Shown: positions 8,984 to 17,246 of the stretch, one piece after another
How positions within the stretch are numbered: position 1 is the first letter of the stretch
How the letters are laid out: each line of letters begins with the position of its first letter
Source: Sulfurimonas sp.
Lineage (GTDB): Bacteria > Campylobacterota > Campylobacteria > Campylobacterales > Sulfurimonadaceae
NCBI GenBank assembly: GCA_021732045.1
Contig: JAKFWK010000001.1
Location: 1-64,000, forward strand
Length of the DNA: 64,000 nucleotides
Direction: 5' to 3'
Made by a program: the position numbers and the translations under genes
Notes under the pieces: model-generated
Databases searched by the model: none
Told to the model about the DNA's origin: nothing
The model's input: the letters and a program-made list of their open reading frames with translations, nothing else

Positions 8984-10240
8984 ATGAAAATAGTGCTTTT
9001 TGTGTTACTGATGTTGCCTTCGATAATATTTGCGGATGATACACTAAACAGTGGCAATACTGCTTGGATGATGATTTCCACTGCACTTGTTATGTTGATG
9101 ACGCCTGCTGGACTTGCTCTTTTTTATGGAGGACTCACTCGTTCTAAAAATGTACTAAATACAATCAGTATGAGTTTGGGTGCGTATGCTGTTGGAACAC
9201 TTGTTTGGGTTTTGGTTGGTTACTCAGTTGCTTTTGGAGACGGTGATCTGCTTGGAAGTGGAAAGGTTCTGCTTAGTGGAATAGCTCCAAGCACATTAAG
9301 CGGAACTATCCCAGAGCTGCTCTTTGTGGCATTTCAAGGAACTTTTGCAGCAATCGCTGTTGCAATTGCAAGTGGGTCTATGATTGAGAGAGTTAAATTT
9401 TCTACATTTATAATATTTGTTGCATTGTGGATAGTTGTTGTTTATGCACCAATAGCACACTGGGCTTGGGGTAACCTCAAAGGAACTCTGAATTTTAGTG
9501 AGATGGATTTTGCTGGTGGAACTGTTGTTCACTTAAATGCAGGTGTTGCTGGATTTGTTGTTGCGATGATACTTGGTCGCAGAAGAGATTATGGAAAAGT
9601 AGCTATCAAGCCTTTCTCGCCAGTTTTAGTCTCTTTGGGCGCTGCGCTTTTATGGTTTGGATGGTTTGGATTTAATGCGGGATCGGCTCTTGCTGCTGAT
9701 GGTATCGCGTCTTCTGCTTTTTTAGTTACAAATGTAGCGGCCGCTCTTGGTGTGATTGGCTGGATAGCGGTTGAGTCGCTAGTTTATAAAAAAGCAACTC
9801 TTGTTGGTGGTGCTTCTGGTGCTGTGGCTGGTTTGGTTGCAATAACTCCAGCTGCTGGAAGCGCTGGAGTTGAGGGCGCTATTATTATAGGTCTTATCGG
9901 TGGTATTTTAGGATTTCTTGGTGTCGCAAAGCTCAAAAATATGTTTAAAGTCGATGACTCTTTAGACGCATTTTGGATACATGGCTTAGTTGGTATCTGG
10001 GGCTCAATCGCAACTGCAATCTTTATAGCCGACTATGCAATGGCTAAAGATTACAATATGCTATCTCAGTTGTTAAATCAGGTTAAAGCTATCGGCTTAA
10101 CGGTTGTTTACAGTGCTGTAGCGACTGCAGTGGTTTACTTTATAGCAGCAGCTATAACTGGCGGTGGTAGAGTTGATGATGAGAGTGAGAGCAGGGGTCT
10201 TGATGAGACTGTTCATGGAGAAAAGGCAATAAATCTATAG
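8984..10240 (+). CDS. amt: Ammonium transporter (Amt family), first copy
   Basis: The channel moves NH3/NH4+ across the inner membrane. The 418-residue protein starts with a cleavable-looking signal (MKIVLFVLLMLPSIIFADD), as in E. coli AmtB, and shows about eleven hydrophobic segments. Both pore histidines are present, in GGTVVHLNAG and in FWIHGLVGIWGS, as is the FQGTFA gate region. The hydrophilic tail (RVDDESESRGLDETVHGE) is where PII proteins dock. glnK follows 66 bp downstream, the usual amt-glnK pairing. Confidence 0.95.
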   Translation: MKIVLFVLLMLPSIIFADDTLNSGNTAWMMISTALVMLMTPAGLALFYGGLTRSKNVLNTISMSLGAYAVGTLVWVLVGYSVAFGDGDLLGSGKVLLSGIAPSTLSGTIPELLFVAFQGTFAAIAVAIASGSMIERVKFSTFIIFVALWIVVVYAPIAHWAWGNLKGTLNFSEMDFAGGTVVHLNAGVAGFVVAMILGRRRDYGKVAIKPFSPVLVSLGAALLWFGWFGFNAGSALAADGIASSAFLVTNVAAALGVIGWIAVESLVYKKATLVGGASGAVAGLVAITPAAGSAGVEGAIIIGLIGGILGFLGVAKLKNMFKVDDSLDAFWIHGLVGIWGSIATAIFIADYAMAKDYNMLSQLLNQVKAIGLTVVYSAVATAVVYFIAAAITGGGRVDDESESRGLDETVHGEKAINL

Positions 10241-10246
10241 ACTTAG

Positions 10247-10645
<399 letters not shown>

Positions 10646-10687
10646 TTAAAATCTATGAAAAATAAACTGTATAACACATAGTATTAA

Positions 10688-10706
10688 ACCCACTTTTAAG
10701 GTGGGT
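10688..10706 (+). terminator. Hairpin after glnK, weak terminator or attenuator
   Basis: ACCCAC pairs with GTGGGT across a 7-nt loop, 43 bp after the glnK stop. No T-run follows (the next bases are GGGCTTAAAT), so intrinsic termination is doubtful. It may limit read-through into the second amt gene, which has its own promoter. Confidence 0.35.
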
Positions 10707-10736
10707 GGGCTTAAATTCATCTAATTGCATAAGAAC

Positions 10737-10753
10737 TGATTAAAAAATAATCA
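10737..10753. promoter_or_regulatory. 17-bp palindromic operator, copy 2 (upstream of second amt gene)
   Basis: The sequence is identical to the copy at 8904-8920 (TGATTA-AAAAA-TAATCA) and keeps the same 30-bp gap to the next TATAAT. Conservation of both sequence and helical phase in two separate promoters of like function is strong evidence for a shared regulator. Confidence 0.7.
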
Positions 10754-10783
10754 CTTAAAAAATATCATATATCTTTTATAGGG

Positions 10784-10789
10784 TATAAT
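10784..10789 (+). promoter_or_regulatory. -10 element of the second amt gene
   Basis: TATAAT lies 29 bp before the start codon, in the context GGGTATAATTTTTTT. The operator-to-box distance is identical to that at the first amt promoter. Confidence 0.55.
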
Positions 10790-10818
10790 TTTTTTATTTA
10801 ATTATTGAGGACAATCAG

Positions 10819-11997
10819 ATGTTAGAAGTAGATTTCAAATACATAATAGATACTTTTTTTATGCTCTTTTCGATGGTGCTGATAATTTTTATGGTTCCAG
10901 GTTTTGCAATGCTCGAAGCTGGTTTGGTTCGCACAAAAAATGTCTCCGCTGTTCTTACGATAAATGTCATGATATATTCCGTTGCCTCTTTAGCTTTTTT
11001 ACTTATCGGTTATAAAATTGCATTTGGTGGCTGGGAGAGCTCAAAAGAGAGTATTTGGGCGCTTTATATGTTTCAAATGGCATTTGTTGGTAAAACTGTA
11101 AATATCATGAGCGGTGGTGTAAGCGAGCGAGTTCGCATTATTCCTTTGGCGATATTTACGGTTGTAATGGGTGCTGTCATTTACCCGTTTGTAGTAAATA
11201 TTAGTTGGGGTACCGATATGATTGCAGGTACAATAATGGATATCAAGATGTATGATTTAGCTGGCTCAACTGTTATCCATTCAACTGGTGGATGGGCACT
11301 TTTAGCAGCCATTATAATTATTGGCCCAAGAAAGGGTCGTTATACAAATGATGGAAAAATAAGAGTAATTCCTGCTTCAAACATCCCTTTGGTTGTTTTA
11401 GGTGCGTTACTTCTTTGGATAGGATGGTTTGGATTTAACGGCGGAAGCGTTGGCTCGATTTCTAGCATAGAGAGTGCAAATACTGTTGCAAAAACAATTA
11501 TGAACACAAATACGGCAGGTTTGGCAGGCGCTATTGTTGCTGGAATAATTATGTATATTAGATACAAACTCCTTGATATTACAATGATTTTAAATGGTGC
11601 TTTGGGTGGTTTAGTTGCAATTACTGCAGGGCCTGACTTGTATGATATGTACACTCCTATCTTGATTGGATTGATTGGTGGAGCTTTAGTCGTTTTTGCT
11701 GTCCCTGTTTTTGATAAATTTAAGTTAGACGACCCAGTTGGAGCACTCTCTGTACATCTAGTAAATGGTATTTGGGGAACTTTAGCGGTCGGAATTTTTG
11801 TTGATAAAATCTCTTTTATGGATCAATTAAAAGGTGTTGCTGTTGTTGCTGTTTTTGCATTTAGCTCTTCGTTTATTGTGCTTTATGTTATCAATAAATT
11901 AGTTAAATTTAGAGCAACAGACGATTGCCAAGTTGAAGGTATGGATGTAAACGAGTGTGGCGTAGAAGCGTATCCAGAGTTTAAAAGAGCTATATAG
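10819..11997 (+). CDS. Ammonium transporter (Amt family), second copy
   Basis: This 392-residue membrane protein differs clearly from the first Amt. It has no signal peptide and opens directly in a hydrophobic helix (FFMLFSMVLIIFMVPGFAML). Both pore histidines are kept (GSTVIHSTGG and LSVHLVNGIWGT). Its tail is different (RATDDCQVEGMDVNECGVEA, with two cysteines), so PII docking may differ. It is transcribed from its own promoter, which shares the palindromic box with the first operon. It may be a transporter of different affinity or a sensor-type Amt; no signalling domain is fused. Confidence 0.92.
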   Translation: MLEVDFKYIIDTFFMLFSMVLIIFMVPGFAMLEAGLVRTKNVSAVLTINVMIYSVASLAFLLIGYKIAFGGWESSKESIWALYMFQMAFVGKTVNIMSGGVSERVRIIPLAIFTVVMGAVIYPFVVNISWGTDMIAGTIMDIKMYDLAGSTVIHSTGGWALLAAIIIIGPRKGRYTNDGKIRVIPASNIPLVVLGALLLWIGWFGFNGGSVGSISSIESANTVAKTIMNTNTAGLAGAIVAGIIMYIRYKLLDITMILNGALGGLVAITAGPDLYDMYTPILIGLIGGALVVFAVPVFDKFKLDDPVGALSVHLVNGIWGTLAVGIFVDKISFMDQLKGVAVVAVFAFSSSFIVLYVINKLVKFRATDDCQVEGMDVNECGVEAYPEFKRAI

Positions 11998-12005
11998 GCT
12001 CTTTT
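11983..12005. terminator. Bidirectional intrinsic terminator
   Basis: AAAAGAGC pairs perfectly with GCTCTTTT over a 7-nt loop. The stem starts within the last codons of the second amt gene and includes its stop in the loop. The A-rich and T-rich flanks let it serve both that gene and the convergent small lipoprotein gene, whose stop is at 12008. Confidence 0.7.
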
Positions 12006-12007
12006 GA

Positions 12008-12133
12008 CTACTTATCTATATTTTTTAAAGATTCGCTAGAGGCATTGTTTGCCCGCTCATAAGAACCATCATTTTTCACAGCGCAACCAGAGAAGAGAAC
12101 TAAAGCAGCAAGAAAAGTTAAAAATTTGCACAT
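12008..12133 (-). CDS. Small lipoprotein, 41 residues
   Basis: A short reading frame encodes 41 residues. An N-terminal lysine and hydrophobic stretch (KFLTFLAALVL) run into a lipobox, LFSGC, placing the lipidated cysteine at residue 17 and leaving a 25-residue hydrophilic mature chain. An AAAGG Shine-Dalgarno sits 7 nt before the ATG. It follows the YhiN-like gene on the minus strand and ends against the bidirectional terminator. Function is unknown. The combination of SD, lipobox and fitted terminator makes it a believable gene. Confidence 0.7.
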   Translation of the reverse strand: MCKFLTFLAALVLFSGCAVKNDGSYERANNASSESLKNIDK

Positions 12134-12175
12134 ATTAAAACCTTTAAATAAAATATTCTGCAAGTATATACTAAG

Positions 12176-13417
12176 TTAACTCAATTTTCCAGCTAAGTAG
12201 CCGCTAGAGAATGACCACTGCAGATTATATCCACCACATGGTCCATCAATATCCATAATTTCTCCACAAAAGTACAATCCATTTACAAGCTTGCTTTGCA
12301 TAGTTTTTGGGTCTATTTGGCCTAAATCAACTCCACCACGAGTTATCATAGCCATCTTAAAGCCATCATGCCCAACCACAGTAAGTGGAGTCCATGCTAA
12401 AGTTTTTATCAGCTTATCTTTTGATGCACCACTTATTTTGTTAAGGGAGTCTTGTGGATTTATACCGCTAAGAAGGCATAGCTCTATTGAGAGTGCCTCT
12501 GGAAGCAATGTTTTTAGCAGCTCTGTTGTATTTAGATTGGGAGTTTTTTGCATAATATTTTTTAGGTGTTTTAGTATCTTATCCTCATTCATCCCTTTTG
12601 TGAGATTTAAAAGCAGTGGAACCTCGCCATATACCTGTAAAAGTGGTGTGACTTCTCTTGCAAAATCAAGCACAACAGGACCTCTTATGCCGCTGTTTGT
12701 AAAAATCAGATCACCTTTTGCATGAACTTTTTTATGCTTTTGTAAATCAACTCTTAGTTCAACTTTTGCTATCGTGTCCGCCTTACAGTTTTTTACCCAC
12801 TGCTCTTTTGTTTGCAGAGGCATCATAGCTGGATAGAGTTCGGTTATTTTATGCCCAAGAGTCGATGCAAGAGCGTATCCGTCTCCCTCGGCTCCAAGAG
12901 TCGGATAACCAAGCCCTCCAGTTGCTATAATGATATTTTTTGCATAAAACAGCGCAGTTTTGGTTTTTACGCCAGATACTGCACCATCTTCAACTAAGAT
13001 TTGCTCAACTTTTTGCGAGCACATGAGCACAACTCCAACTTCGCTCATTTTGTTTTTCAGTGCCTCAATAATCGTTACTGAACTATGAGATGTGGGAAAA
13101 ACTCTATAACCATCAGGAGCGTGCGTTTCAACGCCAATAGAGTTAAAAAAGTTGATTAAATCATTGTGGTCAAAAGCCTCAATCGCATCTCGCATAAATC
13201 TAGCATTTTTATCAAATCTAGATATAAATTCTTCGTTGGACAGGGTGTTTGTGAGGTTGCAACGACCACCGCCAGTAGCTTTTAGTTTTGATGCAATTTG
13301 AGGAAGTTTTTCTAAAAGTAAAACACGATTGCCATTTTCTGCTGAGATTATCGCAGATATTATTCCTGCAGCACCAGAGCCAATTACAATAACATCATAG
13401 GTATTTTTTTTGTTCAT
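12176..13417 (-). CDS. HI0933/YhiN-family FAD-dependent flavoprotein
   Basis: A 413-residue predicted oxidoreductase. The N-terminus has the Rossmann FAD motif VIGSGAAGIISA followed by ATGGGRCNLTN, a hallmark of the HI0933 family; near the end come GGVDLGQIDPKTMQSK and FCGEIMDIDGPCGGYNLQ. No substrate has been established for the family as far as I know. The start was placed at the ATG at 13417 because the longer open frame runs backwards through the tRNA-Glu and tRNA-Lys genes. It lies just downstream of those tRNAs on the same strand and may share their transcript. Confidence 0.9.
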   Translation of the reverse strand: MNKKNTYDVIVIGSGAAGIISAIISAENGNRVLLLEKLPQIASKLKATGGGRCNLTNTLSNEEFISRFDKNARFMRDAIEAFDHNDLINFFNSIGVETHAPDGYRVFPTSHSSVTIIEALKNKMSEVGVVLMCSQKVEQILVEDGAVSGVKTKTALFYAKNIIIATGGLGYPTLGAEGDGYALASTLGHKITELYPAMMPLQTKEQWVKNCKADTIAKVELRVDLQKHKKVHAKGDLIFTNSGIRGPVVLDFAREVTPLLQVYGEVPLLLNLTKGMNEDKILKHLKNIMQKTPNLNTTELLKTLLPEALSIELCLLSGINPQDSLNKISGASKDKLIKTLAWTPLTVVGHDGFKMAMITRGGVDLGQIDPKTMQSKLVNGLYFCGEIMDIDGPCGGYNLQWSFSSGYLAGKLS

Positions 13418-13454
13418 AAGGTTTCTATTATTGTTTGATTTTTGTTTGATGAAG

Positions 13455-13529
13455 TGGTGACCCCGAGGAGAATCGAACTCCTGTAACATGGATGAAAACC
13501 ATGGATCCTTACCGCTAGACGACGGGGCC
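13455..13529 (-). tRNA. tRNA-Glu (TTC)
   Basis: A 75-nt cloverleaf on the minus strand. The acceptor arm pairs GGCCCCG with CGGGGTC (one G-T pair), the anticodon loop contains TTC, the T loop is GTTCGATTC, and CCA is encoded. It lies 16 bp downstream of tRNA-Lys, very likely on the same transcript. Confidence 0.95.
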
Positions 13530-13545
13530 ACTAAATTGTTTTGAA

Positions 13546-13621
13546 TGGTGTCCTGTGATGGATTCGAACCATCGGCATCCTCATTAAAAGTGAGATGCTC
13601 TACCAGCTGAGCTAACAAGAC
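13546..13621 (-). tRNA. tRNA-Lys (TTT)
   Basis: A 76-nt cloverleaf on the minus strand. The acceptor arm pairs GTCTTGT with ACAGGAC, the anticodon loop is CTTTTAA (anticodon TTT), the T loop is GTTCGAATC, and CCA is encoded. It is the first gene after the consensus promoter at 13649-13677. Confidence 0.95.
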
Positions 13622-13648
13622 GACTGCTCTATTTGTTAAGAGAGTGGA

Positions 13649-13677
13649 ATTATAGGCAAATAGATTCTCAAAGTCAA
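13649..13677 (-). promoter_or_regulatory. Sigma-70 type promoter of tRNA-Lys/tRNA-Glu
   Basis: TTGACT and TATAAT are separated by exactly 17 bp on the minus strand, the same strong architecture as the tRNA-Asn promoter. The start of transcription would lie near 13642, leaving a leader of about 20 nt. It points away from the bat locus. Confidence 0.8.
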
Positions 13678-13727
13678 GAAAAATAGAGGATATTGATAAA
13701 TATTATAATAATTTGCTATTTTTTTGT

Positions 13728-13733
13728 TAAAAT
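13728..13733 (+). promoter_or_regulatory. Possible -10 of the bat locus; transcript may be leaderless
   Basis: TAAAAT preceded by a T-run (TTTTTTTGT) lies 7 bp before the ATG of the first bat gene, and no Shine-Dalgarno is visible in between. If used, the mRNA would begin at or next to the start codon. A TATAAT at 13704-13709 is an alternative that would leave a leader of about 25 nt. Confidence 0.35.
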
Positions 13734-13740
13734 GTAGACT

Positions 13741-14685
13741 ATGAATTATATAAACTTTGAATTTTCATATCTTCTTTTTCTATTTTTCCCAGCAGTGTAC
13801 TGTCTATATAAATGTAAAGAGCACATAAAACCAAAAATATTTGTCCATCTTCATTTCATGTCTGCAAAAAAAAGTTTTAAAAATCTTGAGTGGATAATAA
13901 AAATCATAACTTTAGCGTTACTTCTGTTTGCGTTATCTTCACCAGTTATCATAGATAAGAAAAATCCACTAAACAGAGATGGCAAAGATATTATCTTGGC
14001 GATAGATGCGAGTGGTTCTATGAATGCTTCTGGCTTTATGAAAAAAGATGATGTTTTTGATTTTGAGAGCAAAGATGTCAACAAAGAGCGACTTAGTAGG
14101 TTTGAGATAACAAAATTAATAGCAACTAATTTTATAAAAAAGAGAACAGGCGATAATGTCGGTGTGGTTGTTTATGGCGATTTTGCTTTTATAGCTTCTC
14201 CGATTACATATGAAAAAGAGATAGTGTCCGATATGCTTGGATATTTAGGCGAGGGCGTGGCTGGGCAAAATACGGCGATTGGCGATGCAATCCACATGAG
14301 TATAAGGGCGTTTAGATACTCAAAGGCAAAAACTAAAATAATCATTTTACTTACCGACGGAGAGCACAACAGTGGAGAGATGTCACCAAGAGACGCAACT
14401 GCTCTGGCAAAAAAAGAGGGTATAAAAATATATACAATCGGTATAGGAAACAAAGGCGAGGCAGATGAAGCGCTACTTAAAGAGATTGCAAAAGAGAGTG
14501 GTGGAGAGTTCTTTAGTGCAACTTCTGCTGGGGAGTTGCAAAAAGTTTATAGTAAAATTGATGAGCTTGAATCTTCCAAAATAAAAAATAGAGACTATGC
14601 TCTAAAGGATTATTACTATTGGATTTTGTTGTTGGTTGCATTTGCACTTTTGCTGTTTTTACTCTCAAGAGAGGTTAGAAGATGA
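13741..14685 (+). CDS. BatA-like von Willebrand factor A membrane protein, copy 1
   Basis: The protein has 314 residues. Two N-terminal membrane helices (about 7-24 and 55-72) and one C-terminal helix (290-308) hold a periplasmic or cytoplasmic VWA domain. The metal-ion-dependent adhesion site is complete: DASGS (89-93), the threonine in GQNTAIGD, and LLTDGEHN. Bat proteins (named for Bacteroides aerotolerance) work with MoxR ATPases, probably in envelope stress or protein assembly; the exact role is unsettled. It overlaps the next gene by 4 bp (ATGA). The copy at 22981 has the same architecture and the same overlap with its own batB. Confidence 0.85.
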   Translation: MNYINFEFSYLLFLFFPAVYCLYKCKEHIKPKIFVHLHFMSAKKSFKNLEWIIKIITLALLLFALSSPVIIDKKNPLNRDGKDIILAIDASGSMNASGFMKKDDVFDFESKDVNKERLSRFEITKLIATNFIKKRTGDNVGVVVYGDFAFIASPITYEKEIVSDMLGYLGEGVAGQNTAIGDAIHMSIRAFRYSKAKTKIIILLTDGEHNSGEMSPRDATALAKKEGIKIYTIGIGNKGEADEALLKEIAKESGGEFFSATSAGELQKVYSKIDELESSKIKNRDYALKDYYYWILLLVAFALLLFLLSREVRR

Positions 14686-16103
14686 GTTTTTTACATCCAG
14701 AATCTTTTTGGCTTCTTCTGTTCGTTTTAGCGCTGCTGGTTAAAAAAGATTTCAAAACTCTAAATGTTACTACTTATGGATATATATTTAGTGCTTTTTT
14801 TATTGTGTTAGCACTTAGTAGGCCGGTGGTGGTGCAAGAGCCAATAAAAAGCAAAGAGATACTAAGTGATGTTGTTGTTGGTGTGGATCTCTCTTTTTCA
14901 ATGAGGTGCGCTGACTTAAAGCCAAACAGACTCACTTTTGCTAAAGAGTCACTTGAAAAACTCGTTTATCTTGAGCCAAAAACAAGATTTGGGGTTCTTG
15001 GCTTTACAACAAATGCTATAGTTTTATCGCCTTTAACGGAGGATAGAGAGCTTTTGTTGCATCTCTTTGGTGGACTTGATGAGAATAATATCATCACGAG
15101 AGGTAGCAGCGTGATGCCTGCGTTAAAATTGGCTCGAAAAATGTCAAACTCAAAAAAAGTTAGTGTGGTTTTACTAACCGATGGAGCAGATGAATCTAAC
15201 TACGATGCAGAGGCAAGATACGCGAAAGAAAATTCGCTTGTTGTAAATGTCTTTATGTTGGCGACAAGTTTAGGAGAAGCCATAAAACTTGAAAATGATG
15301 AGTTTTTAAAAGATGGAAATGGCGATATTGTCGTAAGTAGTGAAAATAGCGCTATAAAAATAATCTCGGATGTCACAGGCGGAGTTTATACGAAAGATTT
15401 TGAGACAATAGTCGATGCACTGAATTCTCAAAAGCAAAAAGATGCGCAGGCACAAACAATGGTAGTAAAAAATTTAGAACTTTTTTACTACGCTGTTTTT
15501 TTAGCGATTGTTATATTTTTAGTGAGCGTAACTACTCTAAAAAAATATCTTTTGACTTTTTTACTGTTTTTTGGAATAACTCTGAGTGCAGATCAGAGTT
15601 TTATTCAAGCGAACAACGCATCAAAAGAGTACAAAAGTGGTCATTATGAAGAGGCTCTTAAGAGTTATGAGAAGATAAAATCTAGTAATCCAGAGCTTAA
15701 GTCGGTGGTTTATTACAACATCGGAAACTCTTTGGTGAGACTAAAAGAGTATGAAAAAGCAAGAGAAGCATATCTAAAATCACTTACTCTTTGCTACTCA
15801 AAAGAGGCAGATGAGAATTTAGAGTTTATAAGAAATGTTGCACAAGAGAAGAAATTAAACGAGAAACAAAAAGAGAGTAAAGCAAAATCTTCGTTGGCAA
15901 AAAAAGAGCAGAGCCAAAAAGATCAAAAAGAGGGTGGTGGCTCAAATATGCGAGTGAGTGCAGCATCTAGCGGTGGTGGGAGTGATGGGAAAGAGAGTAA
16001 ATCCGAGAGTCAGATTAGCCTTGATGGTGGTAAGGCAAAACTTAGCTCAAAACAGTATGAACTTATAAACAAAAGGGGTGTCGATGAAAAAAAGCCTTGG
16101 TAG
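14682..16103 (+). CDS. BatB-like VWA protein fused to BatC-like TPR region, copy 1
   Basis: A 473-residue protein. Membrane helices near residues 7-20 and 33-48 are followed by a VWA domain with DLSFS (69-73) and LLTDGADES; the conserved threonine position reads GSSVMP, a Ser in place of Thr. Another hydrophobic segment (about 265-305) leads to tetratricopeptide repeats (residues about 310-385, with YYNIGNSLVRLKEYEKAREAY). A low-complexity K/S/E/G-rich tail follows. BatB and BatC are separate proteins in several bacteria and one chain here. The C-terminus overlaps batD1. Confidence 0.85.
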   Translation: MSFLHPESFWLLLFVLALLVKKDFKTLNVTTYGYIFSAFFIVLALSRPVVVQEPIKSKEILSDVVVGVDLSFSMRCADLKPNRLTFAKESLEKLVYLEPKTRFGVLGFTTNAIVLSPLTEDRELLLHLFGGLDENNIITRGSSVMPALKLARKMSNSKKVSVVLLTDGADESNYDAEARYAKENSLVVNVFMLATSLGEAIKLENDEFLKDGNGDIVVSSENSAIKIISDVTGGVYTKDFETIVDALNSQKQKDAQAQTMVVKNLELFYYAVFLAIVIFLVSVTTLKKYLLTFLLFFGITLSADQSFIQANNASKEYKSGHYEEALKSYEKIKSSNPELKSVVYYNIGNSLVRLKEYEKAREAYLKSLTLCYSKEADENLEFIRNVAQEKKLNEKQKESKAKSSLAKKEQSQKDQKEGGGSNMRVSAASSGGGSDGKESKSESQISLDGGKAKLSSKQYELINKRGVDEKKPW

Positions 16104-17199
16104 ATTTTTTTTAGTTATTTTTTTCGTTTTAAATATAAATATTTTTGCTTCAACTTATGAGTGGAGCGCAGTTGCTAACAAAAAAAGTGCGTTTGTAAAT
16201 GAAGCTATCCATCTTGAGTATATTTGTAAGTTTAGTGACAGAGGTGAACTCTACTTTATTAGCTTTAACCCAATAACTGAAAATAAGGATTACTCTATAA
16301 AACTACTAAGTGAAACAGAGAGAATCGTTGATGGAAAAAGAGTAAACAGCTATGAGTTTGTAGCTTTTGTAAAAAAAGCAAAAAAGATAGATTTTAAGTT
16401 TGATGCAATGATGAAATTAACAACTAGAAAGTCAATCGAGAATACTGTCATAGGTCGTGATAATATGAAAAAAGAGTATTTTACATTTGAAAATATAAAG
16501 CAAAAAACATTGACAGTGGATGTTCTAGATGCTAAAAGTGACCTTGTTGGTAATTTTACTCTTGAGACAAAATATAACCAAAACATAGTTAAAGCACACG
16601 AGCCTTTTCATTTTGATTTAAACATAAATGGTGTTGGTAATTTTCAAGATTTCAAGCCAATAGTGTTAAAAATGGATAATATTAAAATTGTATCTGAAAA
16701 ACCAGATGTGAAGACTATTTTGACAAAAGATGGCTATAGCGGGGTGTATATACAGAAATTTGTTTTTATTGGGGATAAAGATTTTATAATCCCAGCGATA
16801 AATATAGACTATTTTGAATTAAGTAGTAGAAGTGTTAAGAAATTAGAAGCAAAGCAAGTGGAAGTTAAAGTTGGCGGCGGCTATAAAAAAAGTGAATTGT
16901 TAGATTTAAACGAGGTAAGTGTTTTAAAGTTTAAAAAAGAGTCTCTCTACTTTCTGCTCTCGTTTGTTGCTGGATTTTTAGTTTCAAAAATAAAGATTGA
17001 AAGAAAAAACAAGATTTTAACTATTAGTGAGAAGTTAAAAAAAGATATAGCAGCCGCAAAAACAGTTGATGAGATAATGTTTATTTTGGCACTGCAAAAC
17101 AAAAAAGAGTTTAGTGAAGTAGTAAGAAGCATAGAGAATAGCGATATTGTTTCCTTAAAAAAAATTAAAAAAAACTTGTTTCAATTAATACCGCATTAA
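16084..17199 (+). CDS. BatD-like membrane-anchored protein, copy 1 (short form)
   Basis: The start was chosen at the ATG at 16084 (371 residues), 5 nt after AGGGG; a GTG six bases earlier lies inside that SD. A signal peptide (KKSLGRFFLVIFFVLNINIFAS) precedes beta-rich oxygen-tolerance-type repeats. A single membrane helix near residues 280-295 is followed by a basic cytoplasmic tail. It is about 100 residues shorter than the second copy (25791-27224). Identification rests on position after batA-batB and on this layout; no catalytic residues are expected. Confidence 0.7.
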   Translation: MKKSLGRFFLVIFFVLNINIFASTYEWSAVANKKSAFVNEAIHLEYICKFSDRGELYFISFNPITENKDYSIKLLSETERIVDGKRVNSYEFVAFVKKAKKIDFKFDAMMKLTTRKSIENTVIGRDNMKKEYFTFENIKQKTLTVDVLDAKSDLVGNFTLETKYNQNIVKAHEPFHFDLNINGVGNFQDFKPIVLKMDNIKIVSEKPDVKTILTKDGYSGVYIQKFVFIGDKDFIIPAINIDYFELSSRSVKKLEAKQVEVKVGGGYKKSELLDLNEVSVLKFKKESLYFLLSFVAGFLVSKIKIERKNKILTISEKLKKDIAAAKTVDEIMFILALQNKKEFSEVVRSIENSDIVSLKKIKKNLFQLIPH

Positions 17200-17246
17200 A
17201 TATAATTAAACTAAAATCTATTTACTCTAATAGAAAAAGGTTATAG

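Noticed and set aside
10688..10710. G-rich stretch after glnK considered as a G-quadruplex
   Set aside because: Only two GGG runs and one GG are present. The bases are better explained by the hairpin with the upstream CCCAC.
13418..13618. N-terminal extension of the YhiN-like flavoprotein frame
   Set aside because: The extra 67 codons read backwards through tRNA-Glu and tRNA-Lys. The FAD motif follows directly after the ATG at 13417.
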